A DNA stretch of 64,000 nt from Aplectana chamaeleonis (Eukaryota; Nematoda; Chromadorea; Rhabditida; Cosmocercidae), in the NCBI GenBank assembly GCA_029168955.1, contig JAPDOI010000424.1, positions 434,001 to 498,000 on the forward strand, written 5' to 3'. Made by a program: the position numbers and the translations under genes. Below, piece after piece: positions 52,998 to 64,000 of this stretch. Positions within the stretch are counted from its first letter, which is position 1. Each line of letters starts with the position of its first letter. The notes under the pieces are model-generated. The model searched no databases. It was not told the DNA's origin and saw nothing but the letters and a program-made list of their open reading frames with translations.

Positions 52998-54176
52998 CTT
53001 AGAGCTTTTTGCAAACACTCTGAATCTCCCATGGTCCGAACAGGATTATACAATTTAAAGTCATCAGCGAATGCCGCGCAGCCAACGTTGTTCAAGGATA
53101 TAATCGAGGAAAGCTCATACGTATAAATATAAAAGAGAATTGGTGAAAGCACTCCACCCTGGGGATAACCACTAAGGGTTGCAGTGGGAGGGATAACGTA
53201 CTGTAAGCCGGACTCTGAAAGTTCTGCCCATGAGAAAAGCATGAATCCAAGTCACTATACGTGGATGAATACCCACAAATTCTAGTTTGCTTACTAATTT
53301 ACGATGGGAAACTCTGTCAAACGCCTTGAAAAAATCAGGGTAAATAACATCCACACCAATATCATTGTCCAGTGCCCTAGTCCAGTCTTCAAGCGACTGC
53401 AGCATCGCCGAAACTGTGGATTTTCCCTTTTGGAAACCATGTTGATGCTACGAGATGATGGAGTGTTCCTCTGGATGAGCCATATTTCTTTTATTTAGTA
53501 CTTTTTTCAAAAAGCCTTGCAAAATAAGACGTGATACTAATAAGGCGGTAATTGTTGAGATCAGAAAACGGCTTCTTCTTCGGTATAGGAGTCACAAAAA
53601 ATGTACGCCATCTGCTCGGAACATCTCCACACTTAAAACTCAGGTTTAAAATGTATGCTCGTGGGCCAACTATGGTATAAATCACCTTTTTAATAAAACA
53701 CAATGGTATGTGATCCGGTGTGTCGGAAAACGAATTAGGCCATTTGGCTAGTGGATCCGACAATTCACCCGGGAGAAACCAAACAGTCAGGCATGACAGG
53801 AAAAAGCTAAGGACTAACACGTTCATCCGAGTCAGTGTCGTCAAGGAATGCCTTCATAAACACACTCGCCAGAAGTTGAACCTCTTGGGCATCATCCACT
53901 ACGCTGGAACAATCTTCTCTCTCAAGACAACCCGCATCAGACCTGCGTTTTAACTTAGAGGTAAGGAAAAAAAACGGAAAAAAAGGTAGAATGAGTTCCT
54001 ATTTTTGGATGCAATCACCTTTTTTTTTCCACCGCGCTATTGCACTTCTTCAAACGTTTTTCGAAGATTGCCGCGATTCTTTTGTATTCGCACCAATCAT
54101 CCACACAATTTATATTACTAGCTACGTTCCAAGCTCGAGTTTCCCTGAGAGGAAGGTTTTCCAAGTGCCTTGGGAG
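52998..54176 (-). pseudogene. CR1-like LINE: linker and reverse transcriptase, first part
   Basis: After the hAT-like insertion the frame reads PRHLENLPLRETRAWNVA and FEKRLKKCNSAVEKK, the charged linker, then RT blocks: VPSRWRTFFVTPIPKKK, LNNYRLISITSYFARLFEK, VIYPDFFKAFDRVSHRKL, GYPQGGVLSPILFYIYTYEL and the active-site FADDFKLY. It stops where LINE copy 5 is inserted. Frameshifts and stops are present, so it is inactive. Confidence 0.8.
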
Positions 54177-55932
54177 CAGGGATGTGCGGATTTTTCTGTT
54201 TTCTGCCCATTTTTGGCCATTTTTTTCTGTTTTCTGTAAAAATAGGCAAAAATGGACAGAAAACAGAAAAAAACGTGTACCGCGATTTGCAGCAGGACTG
54301 TTTTTTTTTGGATTTTTAAAAGCTAAGTCAAAAGGGTGAGGATGTACTTCACCCAGGCTCTCTGTAGTTGTACCACGCTAGACACTTTTATCTCTCTGTA
54401 GTGGTTATCCATTAGGGCATGTGTGGCGTTGTGGGAGGAAACGTTGCTGTTCGCTGTACACGGTCGGGGTCGATCCTCGCCGAGGTGAACCGAACCAACC
54501 AACCCTCCAGGATCCTTCAATTTGGAACAAATTTTTGTAGGGAGATGAAGGCACTCAAAGGGTTAGTCGGCTGGCCCCCGCAACCCACTAAAAAAGCACG
54601 AAACCCACTCCTCTAAAAAATGTGCCGCGTCAGTGCCGGCAAAGTACCGCGATCCTCGACTGTGCCGCGATAGTTCCGCGATAGTGCCGCAGCGGCTCCG
54701 TGATCAGACGACTCTGCTACCGTGCCTTGAGCCTCGACATCGCGGCGATAGTACCGCAGCAGCTCCGCGTTAGAACGTTAGGCTCCGCGAGGATGCAGCA
54801 GCGAACTCGCGTGGAGTTCGATGCACTGTCCTGTGTGGTAAAAAGAAATTGTCGCCGATTCAACATACCCAAGTTTGAGGTACATTCCGTGTTTCCTTGT
54901 GCGCAAAAGCGGCGGTAACCTCTGTCCTTATCAGACAAAGGACGTAACGACCGCAGGTGCGAATTTTTGTTCTTACACTTAGACCCCCCCTAGTTGTCTT
55001 ATAATTCTTAAATCACTACAGCAGACACTCTCCCAAAGTCGCTGCGGCGTTATCGCGGAGCCAAAGTGGTGCTGTCGGGTCCCTGCTATAGCTCCGCGGT
55101 AGTGCCGCCGCGGCTCCGCGATAGTGCCGCTTTGTTGCCTGCACGCGCCAAAGCGGCACTATCGCGGAGCCGCAGCGGCAATTTCTCTCAGAGTCAAGCC
55201 TCTACGAATACCCGCTCCCCAACGTACCCGCTTTGATGGACGGGTAACGTTTGCCCAAACTGTACCATGACGTGTTTTAATTCACTGCAACGCAGATGGC
55301 ATAGAATTCAGTGAAAACGAAGCGCCAAAAAATTGATGGTGAGCCCATGAGGCAGATGATAATTCTGCCACAGAGGTACGAGAGGCTCTCAACGGTGGAG
55401 CGAACGGCGCCTCAGGTCATTTATACTCTAACGGCACAGGTGGTACGGGCGTGACTATTAGCTCTGAGGAGTAGTACAGTGTTCAAATCAGCAGTTATCC
55501 CGCAATAAGTGTGAAAATATGTACACTCAGGAACGGAAAGCTCGCTAAGACTTCAATGCGAACTCCTTGTACAGACATGTGTATTGAGCTTCTAATAAAC
55601 AATCGAGCTTTTATTGTCTGGGAAAAGGAAGGTTTGATGAACATTTGTCACCTCATCGCACTCATAATATGCAATTCTTGAGCGTCTCTACTTTTTGCTC
55701 TGGCCAACTGCAAGGTTTTGAAAATTCAGTGAAAGAAGCATAGATCACTCAAAAAATGTAAGAAAAAGCTCAATAATGTTTTGAAAAATTTCGTTTAGTG
55801 TACGCTGAACATGGTTTATTGATTTTTGAAAATTTTCTGTTTTCTGCCCATTTTTGGAGATTTTTTTCTGTTTTCTGTCAAACTAGATTTTCTGTTTTCT
55901 GTTTCCAAAAATGATTTTTCCGCACATCCCTG
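54177..55932. mobile_element. hAT-like element, 1.76 kb, inserted in the CR1-like LINE
   Basis: Starts CAGGGATGTGCGGATTTTTC and ends TTTTCCGCACATCCCTG, with a perfect CTTGGGAG duplication (54169-54176, 55933-55940). Subterminal TTTTCTGTTTTCTGCCC repeats occur in both orientations. The centre (54620-55180) is packed with CTCCGCGATAGTGCCGC motifs, including a 27-bp-stem hairpin near 55100-55175. No transposase, so non-autonomous. Confidence 0.9.
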
Positions 55933-55961
55933 CTTGGGAGCCACCCTTTTTTAAGGAGACT

Positions 55962-58900
55962 TCTTCTTCTTCTTCTGCAGCCTCAAAGTGGTTTTTGTCA
56001 TAGGTTGATGAACTGGGCGGCCTTCACAGGATTCGTCCAAAGGTCCATTGTGGTTAAGGAGGTAGGTCTCTTCGGGCACATGAACAAGTGCGCCGTGTCG
56101 TGTCCGGGAGCGCCACAGTCCGGGCATGCGTCTGGCCGGCTGCTGTCGATCTTGCTGACGTAAGACATGAGCAGAATAGAATGACCACGGCGCAGCGATG
56201 CAAGAGCACATCTGGCTCGTCTGTCGAGTTGAGACTCGGACTCGCAAACCCGAGGCGGCACCGTTCCCAAGATAGGGTTCACAGCCGCCTTCGCTAGATA
56301 TCCTCGAACAAACTGGGTGTTCTCCTCACGCAGAAGACGAAGCCTTTCCATGTTGGAGTCGGCCCATCTCTGTACATCAACTTTACGAGGAGCATCGGCG
56401 AACGGCGTCCTAATCGACCTCTCTCTTATGGGCTTCATGATTCTCTTTGACGGATGATTCGGCTGTCTCAGAACATTAATATACATCTGCTGTGCCTGGA
56501 GTTCACAAAGCTCCTTGACCGGCAATATGCAGGCCTCCGCGTGAAGATGCTCCACCGGGGAGCTCCTTGCACAACCGGTAGCAATTCTGAGCGCAGCATT
56601 CTGTACACGCTGCAGCTTATTCCAGGAGCTGTCAGACACCAGGTGCTGCCACACTGGTGCCGCATATTCCAGAGCCGGCTGAAGTAATGCTCTGTAGGTT
56701 CTCAATATAGTCTCCCGGCTACTTCCCCATGATGTTTTCGAGAGCTCTCAAGATATTAAGCCTAGCCTTGACGACTGTTTGTTTCTGTTCCGCGTTTTTG
56801 TGGAACTTCAGTGACGGATCAAGAATAAGGCCAAGCAGCTTGGGGAATTTTGCTGCTGGCAACAGGTCACCATCCCATTTGACATCTGGATGGGCACTGT
56901 GTTCCTTGGTGTTTGTTGTGAACACTGAAACAGAGGATTTTGCGGCAGAGACTGTGAGCATCATATTATCGAGGAAGAGCTCCAACTCGACGAGATAGGC
57001 GCTGATCTTGTTAGCGGCTATCTGCAGGTCACGGTCCTGGCACATGATGGTGATGTCGTCGGCATACATAACAATCTTTACATCATTGGGAGGCTCGGGA
57101 ATGTCCTCAAGATACAGGCTGAATAGGGCAGGGGACAACACTCCGCCTTGCGGAACACCGGCTGCTATTGGAATGCTATCGAATACATGATTCTGGAACA
57201 GAACCTTAGCCCGGCGGCCTTAGAGTGAAGTTTCCTGAACTCATGCTAATGCTGCTGTCGCTCATTTTGATCAGCCAGGTCCCTCACGATCAACTTTTCA
57301 GCTAATTTGGCGACGGGCGATAACAGGCTTATTGGTCGAAAGTCTTCTGCCGTGTATTGGGACTTGCCTGGCTTTGGCAACGGTATCACATTGGCTGTCT
57401 TCCAAGCTTGGGGTAGAGTGCAGGTCCGGAAAGAAGTGTTAATGATATCTGCAAGCATCGGTAGAAGTACCGTGGGAAGCTTCTTTACGATGGCTGGGGA
57501 GATACCGTCAGGTCCGATAGCCTTCGATTCCGCATTTCTTTGATAGCCTTCTCTACTTGTGTGAGAGTAAAGGGCTCAGATGCGTTCATGAGCTGCAACC
57601 GGCTCAGCTCTCTAACCGTGACTCTGTTTTGCACGCCTCGCTTGGTACGTGTGATGGAAAAATTCTTGCCGAGTGCGTAAGCAGCCGCTTTCCCTGATTT
57701 GAAGACGTTCTCCTCGAACTCAATAGCGGAGCTCATCGGGAGAGCGGACTTTCCGGAAATTTTCCTCAACACTTTCCACGTCGTAGTTCCGTCCGCCTTG
57801 AAATTCAGCTTTTCAGTGAACTTCTCCTAGCATTCCCTCTTGTTCTTATCCAGATCCTGCTTGATCTCAGTATCCAGCACAGCAATCTCCGGGTCTAGAT
57901 GGTCTGCGGCTCTCTTCTCATCTCTGGTTCTTATCTTCTGCAGTATTTCCCTGCTGACATTTGGAAAAAAGGTCTTAACACGACCCTCAGGAATTGCTGC
58001 TTTCATGGCCTTGCGGATGGCACTTGTTAGATGGCGCTCTTTCTGATGAACATCACCATTCCATGGGAAGTCGACCGCATGGCGGAGTGCAACATCTCTG
58101 AACAGGGTCCAGTCTGCTAGGCCTAAATTAAGATAAGTGCGATGACGAAAACCAGAGTAAGGGGCAAGAGAGTCAGAGAGGTCAATATAGACAAAGACGG
58201 GAATGTGATCACTGGAGAGAGTTGTGGATGTAGAGAGATTGGATGACACAAGAGAAATATCTGGGCTAGAAGGTCGGCCGTTGGCAGGGAGACGAGTGGG
58301 CTGGTCATCATTGAGGATAACCAGGTCACACTCCTCAGCCCATTCTTCGACATCTTCCCCTCTGGCGTCAGAATCAAGAGCGGAACAGAACGTGTGAGCA
58401 TTGAAGTCACCCGCAAAGACAGCTGAAGGCAGCGTCAAGCGGGGTCGCGAAATTCCGCAACGGAAGGTGGGGGGGGGGTCTCAAAAGTTTCCGACCAAAA
58501 ATGAAAATTTGGTGGATATCTGAAAATTTTTCGATTTCAGTCTTCAAAGGATCGTAGCATTGCTCAAGTCTCACACGTTTGAGCCCGACTACTGAACGAA
58601 TTTCCAGCGTCTGGCAGTTTCTGAAATAAAATACACTGATTATGTTGGTTTTATCAACGATCCGAATATCCAAAAAACGTTTCATGAATAAATCGCGCCT
58701 CGGGAGGTGGGTCGCAAAAAATTCAAATTTTGGAAAAAATTCTGATGGTGGGGGTCGCTTAGATTTTGAAAATTGCGCAACGCCCCGCTTGACCCTGGCT
58801 GAAGGGGAGAGTGAGCAGTCGAACAACTGCTTAAGGAGGGGAATAGGATTACAGGAGGGGGGACAAGATGATATAGGAGGAATATAGATGTTAAATAGAG

Positions 58901-59573
58901 ATAAAGGGGTTTTGAGGGGGAGGTGGACAGGAATGTACTCGAGAGTACCGTCCTTAGGAGTATTAGGGATAATATGAGAAGGTAAGGCAGATTGCACGAA
59001 AGTAGACACTCCGCCCCCAAGAGCTGTCCTTGGCATGTGATAGGCGGTGTAGCCCGGAATGTTAGGTTGGGGATAAGTGGTAGATGGAGAGAGCTTGGTT
59101 TCTTGAACCATGATAACATCCGGGTGATGAGAGCGTGCGAAAAGAGAGAGTTCAGATAACTGGTTGCGAAGGCCGTTCAGATTAATGTGAACAAAGGAGA
59201 GGGGGTGGTTGGTAATTGAGGAATCAGTTGCTGGGGGCAGAGCATAGAACACAACGAAGAGATGAGTCATGATGCCTCACAGAACTAAGGCCCGAACAGG
59301 AGAAGTGCACCCACCTTTGGCATCCGAAGCACTGGACACTTGTTTTATGCCAGGTAACATCCTCGCCGCAGGTGGCACATGGATACTTCTGTGCTGGACC
59401 TGGATTCCTCTCGACGCCGGCCCTTTGTAATGAAATCCTCAGGACAGCTGCGGCCGACCAGCACCTCTCCCATGACAAAACCCCTCTTCTCGGAGCGGTT
59501 GACGTCAGTTTGCACGGAGGCGATCTTCTTTCCTCCACACTGCCACGGCACGAACGTACGACATCTCGGCAGC
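55962..59573 (-). pseudogene. PHD-finger LINE copy 6 (subfamily 2)
   Basis: It reads from 59573 through the finger (CATCGEDVTW, WVHFSCSG), endonuclease (MVQETKLS, FAGDFNAHT, SSDHIPVFVYIDL), linker, RT and C-terminal CPDCGAPGHDTAHLFMCP, with a GAA tail at 55961. Flanks share TTAAGGAGACT (55951-55961, 59574-59584). It is clearly diverged from copies 1, 3, 4, 5 and 7. It lacks about 250 bases of the RT palm near 57222 and has a MITE in the endonuclease (58430-58797), plus frameshifts. YADDITIM is retained. Confidence 0.9.
58430..58797. mobile_element. hAT-like MITE, CAGSGTCAAGCGGGG ends, in LINE copy 6
   Basis: CAGCGTCAAGCGGGGTCGCG at the left and inverted CAGGGTCAAGCGGGGCGTTG at the right, flanked by perfect GCTGAAGG (58422-58429, 58798-58805). 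368 bp, non-coding. It splits the catalytic endonuclease segment of copy 6. Confidence 0.9.
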
Positions 59574-61310
59574 TTAAGGAGACTAAACAGATAGGCACGA
59601 ACAATTTATTGGTGAGGTGCAGAATGATAAGGAAGAGCTCATACTTGGCCTTCACGGCATCCACAGTATCCAGAGAGCCATACCAGTCAACGTTTTCTAG
59701 GTACTCAATAAAACGCCGGAAGTCCGCCTTACTATAGACCCTTTTGAGGACCCTGTCATCTAACGCCTCGACGTGCACCTTCAAAACTAAATGTGGTCGA
59801 AGCATGGTCACTCGTACACAATGGAGCAGAGACAGCCACACTGTCAACCAAACCGTCCTCGGACAGCAGAAGATCCAAAACATTACTACCTCGGGTTACG
59901 ATTACATGATTTTGGGTAAGATTATGCATAGCACACATATCCAAAAATTACTTTACCGTACAAGGACCCAGCTGTGGGGGTCTGAAGCGACCAGGATATT
60001 TCCGGGAGGTTGAAATCGCCCGTAAAAATACAAGCCTGACGACAGGAAATCATGTCGCCCAATGATTTCAGAAATTGATCGAACACCCCTGCGGAACATG
60101 AAGACACCCTATACGCTACAATTACTCTCAGTGTTTTATTCCCCAGCATAAGGTCCGAACAAAGAAGTTCAAAACCTTCAGGATAACACTCCTCATACAG
60201 CAACTTAGAGCAAAAAGGCCTTTTGACTAAGAGAGCCACACCTCCCCCCTCTTGCGAGTTCCGTAACATCTAAGCAGATCAAACTGAGACCAATCACCAC
60301 AAAATAGCGAAACGCCAGTGACGAGTGGGGTGAGCCATGTTTCCGACAGCGCAACTATGGCAAAGCCAAATTGGTGAATTAGTCCAATTAAACTATTAAT
60401 ATCTTCAAGCCTAGTTTTCACTGCATCGCTGCTGTTTTTCATCGCAGCGATTTTGCACCCGCTGCTGCAGCGATGTAGTAGTGGCAGCGATTCTGTTCAT
60501 AGTGCATAGGCTCACGGATGAAAGAATAAATTCAATCAATCAGTAAAATTAATGGCTGGTATTCATCAATAACGCGTTTCGACTCGAAAACACTGATCTT
60601 GTCTTGTGAAAGGGTCAACGTTCACTAGACGAAACGTGTCATTCGCTGGCAATCGCTCCATCGCTGCCATTTTGGCCGCAATGGCGCGTTGGTCAGCGAC
60701 CATTGAGAATCACTCTTCAAGCAGCGATGCAGTAAAACATAGGTTTTCGTCGCCGCGACCCAGCGATGTAGGATGTTTGCCACGAAGCGATCACAATTGG
60801 AGCGGCTTTCCATTACGCGCGATGAAAAAGGACCAGTTGTCCCTCGCATGGCCGCAGCGACCACCTGCAGTCAAAACTAGGCTTTAGGAAGCGACCGAAT
60901 ATTCGCGGAAAGACACCGTAAATCGTTATTAGAACTCCGAGGAATGTTTACATGTTTAAACCAGACTAAACTTGCGAAGAACTGACAATGACTTCACAGG
61001 CAACATCCGGCACATTTAGGCTAGTAAGCTGATCGTGAGAGTCAACAACATAAACCGGCGAAAGCTGTACAGGAATTGAGGAACCAATACAACTTGAAAT
61101 CACAACGCTTTCTGCAACAGGTTGCTGGCATGAAACAGCAGGCTGATCATTGCCTAGAGTCTGGAGTGGGAAGGATTGAGATGGAGTGGATAGAGCAGTA
61201 GAAACATGCCTTTGTGTGAGATTACGCGCATTTCGAGCCTCCCGATTCCGGTTTAACTCCTCGTTTGTGAGGGAAGGCCTGATGTATACAGATTCACGCC
61301 TACCTCACTA
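59574..61310 (-). pseudogene. CR1-like LINE: upstream ORF end and endonuclease
   Basis: From 61305 an open stretch ends IVSSSQV-stop near 60985; then NNDLRCLSANIRSLPKA starts the endonuclease, which resumes after a MITE as LEDINSLIGLIHQFGFAIVA, LSETWLTP, EGGGVALLVKRPF, TLRVIVAYR, the catalytic FTGDFNLPEISW, NVLDLLLSEDG and CTSDHASTTFSF, and ends KLFVPICLVSL at the copy 6 insertion. Several frameshifts. The endonuclease would nick target DNA; it is not functional here. Confidence 0.78.
60409..60884. mobile_element. Harbinger-type MITE in the CR1-like endonuclease
   Basis: AGCCTAGTTTTCACTGCA at the left and inverted AGCCTAGTTTTGACTGCA at the right. Flanks are TCA and TTA, an imperfect 3-bp target. 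It is rich in GCAGCGAT motifs. Removing it rejoins the endonuclease frame from RSLPKA to LEDINSL, which supports the boundaries. Confidence 0.72.
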
Positions 61311-62822
61311 TTTCGCACACCCAAGCGTTCCGAGGAAAACCAGAACATGTTGCAAACACATGTAGGAACTGATGAAAATCTCAGGTATCCTAAAAAGATT
61401 AAAAACCCCGAGGGTGGCACTCTTACAAAGCCCTTATCCAATACAGTTACAGAGCCTCAACCTGTGAAATGCCCACAACACTATGTTTAATATTCCAGGA
61501 GTGAAATAAAGAGGACATGTGGAAATTAACTCCACCTACAGAATTAGGATGACAATTTTTGGAATTTTAGGGAGAACAAACATTGTAGACATCTGCGAGC
61601 CAGATTCTTAAATTCACTTGACAGTATGACAACACAATGGATGAAAAGAAAACAAAGAAAACTTAAAAATTCATAAGAAACGCATTTCGCGACTCGAAGC
61701 ATTTTTCAAAATTTTGAATTCGCGGGCAAGCGTGCTGAGCGCGCACGACAACTCGTCCATATCGATCAGAGCGCGTCAGCGCGTTATTCGATGCGCAGCA
61801 AAATTCTTATCTACCTCATTCACAATTGATTGGGCTTTCGGTTTCAGCATTAATTAAATCATATTTTGAGTGGAGCATAGTGACATTGAAATTCCAAAAA
61901 AGATTCCAGAGTCGTTGCCCTGATTTTTGCACACACTGTGATCACAGAATTTTGGTGAGGAGTGAAAGCTTGTCGGTTACCGCGCTCTAATCTTAATTCT
62001 GTGTAAGTGGGTCAGGGCAACTCTACCTTCCATTCAGAATGTTTTTATATTTTCACAATGTTTTCTAGTCTCTTGTTGAATCTTGGCTTGCCTGAACCGA
62101 TGGGCAAGCCATTCTAGTCAAAGACGGAGTAATCTTCAATATATATTTGAATCCGCAGTGGTTTTAGATAAGCGCTAGGGCGAGTTGTCCGCCAATCTTC
62201 GGACCTTCCTTTAATTTCGAAGCGGTGATGTGTTCACTTCTGAAAATTCTGAAATAATTCTGCTTTGGATACTTCCCTGGTTAAAGCACTTCTTTCATTC
62301 TGTGTAACTGATAACTTTTTGATGGGACCGTATTTTCTTTTTGTTCCCCTTTTTCTTCAAGTGAATACGCGGAAGAGGATAATTAAAAACACAGGATTAC
62401 AATCCTCAAACCACAGAAATCTTCCACCGTAAGCTGACAATGCAGCGCAGGGTCTTCGCTGAGGGACCATCTTGCCGTTTCCACCCCGTCCTTTACTCTT
62501 TGAGCTGGGTCACTACCGAATGTGGTTTGCACTACTCAAACACAAGAATGACAGCACTTATTACTATTGTTCACCACACAACTTACAAAAATCTTAGTTA
62601 ACATTACATAACACCGACATGAACACTTTAGGAGACAGCCGGAGCCGAACCAACTCTAGTGTGTGCGAAATTCAGGCGTTGATGCGATGCGTATCTCTTT
62701 TTTTCCTTTTTATCACAGTTGAGCATTATTGCCAAATATTCCCAGATGGAGATTAGCACTTTCGATTGAATCTCGCCCACCCCTGGGTTTCAAGTCATTC
62801 TCAAAAGTCGGAGTGTTTTGCC
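61311..62822. other. Unassigned stretch upstream of the CR1-like LINE
   Basis: May include more of the LINE's 5' part (LRFSSVPTC.. region near 61380) but frames are broken. From 61500 to 62820 I see only AT-rich sequence without paired repeats or supported exons. Confidence 0.35.

Positions 62823-64000
<1,178 letters not shown>

Larger units (their letters stand above)
48060..61310 (-). mobile_element. CR1-like LINE, one copy broken into five pieces
   Basis: Pieces on the minus strand, 5' to 3': 61310-60885, 60408-59574, 55961-55933, 54176-52998, 48986-48060. The first two carry an upstream ORF end (SVYIRPSLTNEELNRNREAR) and the endonuclease, the rest the linker, reverse transcriptase and 3' end with an AAATG-repeat tail. 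Rejoining is supported at each break by target duplications (TTAAGGAGACT, CTTGGGAG, CTTAGAGCTTTTTGC). Without insertions it would be about 3.3 kb. This family differs from the PHD-finger LINEs. Confidence 0.82.

Overview
This window is eukaryotic and almost certainly animal. It has spliced host genes with short GT-AG introns and pyrimidine-rich CAG acceptors, and a very high load of metazoan-type transposons: PHD-finger Jockey-like and CR1-like LINEs, a Tc1 element, and many non-autonomous hAT-like, Harbinger-like and TTAA- or TA-flanked elements. Nematode is my best guess, from intron style and repeat types, but no diagnostic gene proves it. There are no bacterial operons, no CRISPR array, and no rRNA or tRNA gene I can support.

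Host genes are all on the minus strand. (1) A gene of at least eight exons (14022 down to 2902) whose junctions keep one reading frame; it runs from acidic through basic Ser/Pro-rich to a highly charged helix and is incomplete at both ends. (2) A terminal exon with an acidic tail (18948-18762). (3) A complete three-exon gene for a 123-residue protein (38634-34770), whose second intron is swollen to 3.4 kb by three DNA transposons nested inside each other.

Layout. 1-2339: end of a hAT-like element cut by the window edge. 2340-14650: gene 1 with transposons in its introns, including a full-length LINE inverted at its 5' part (9357-12958). 15101-16682: dead Tc1 element. 17142-22450: MITEs, a decayed LINE and an inverted-repeat element. 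23210-25615: 42-bp minisatellite with a 377-bp higher-order period. 25637-26341: long foldback. 26621-28022: Harbinger-like element containing a 137-bp palindrome. 30359-34455: a repeat split by a full-length LINE. 34770-38634: gene 3. 38934-40660: locally duplicated GC-rich repeat. 41167-44623: the best preserved LINE. 45581-47850: second Harbinger-like element. 48060-61310: one CR1-like LINE broken by four insertions that carry further insertions. 62823-63710: truncated LINE running into (AT)99.

The main content is a readable stratigraphy of transposition. Target-site duplications (15 bp and 11 bp for LINEs, 8 bp for hAT-like, 5 bp for solo LTRs, TTA for Harbinger-like, TA for Tc1) and partial empty sites allow many insertions to be ordered. 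I found no convincing new enzymatic or defence system. The items most worth a second look are the nested complex, the twin-primed LINE, the three-level minisatellite and the two uncharacterised host genes.
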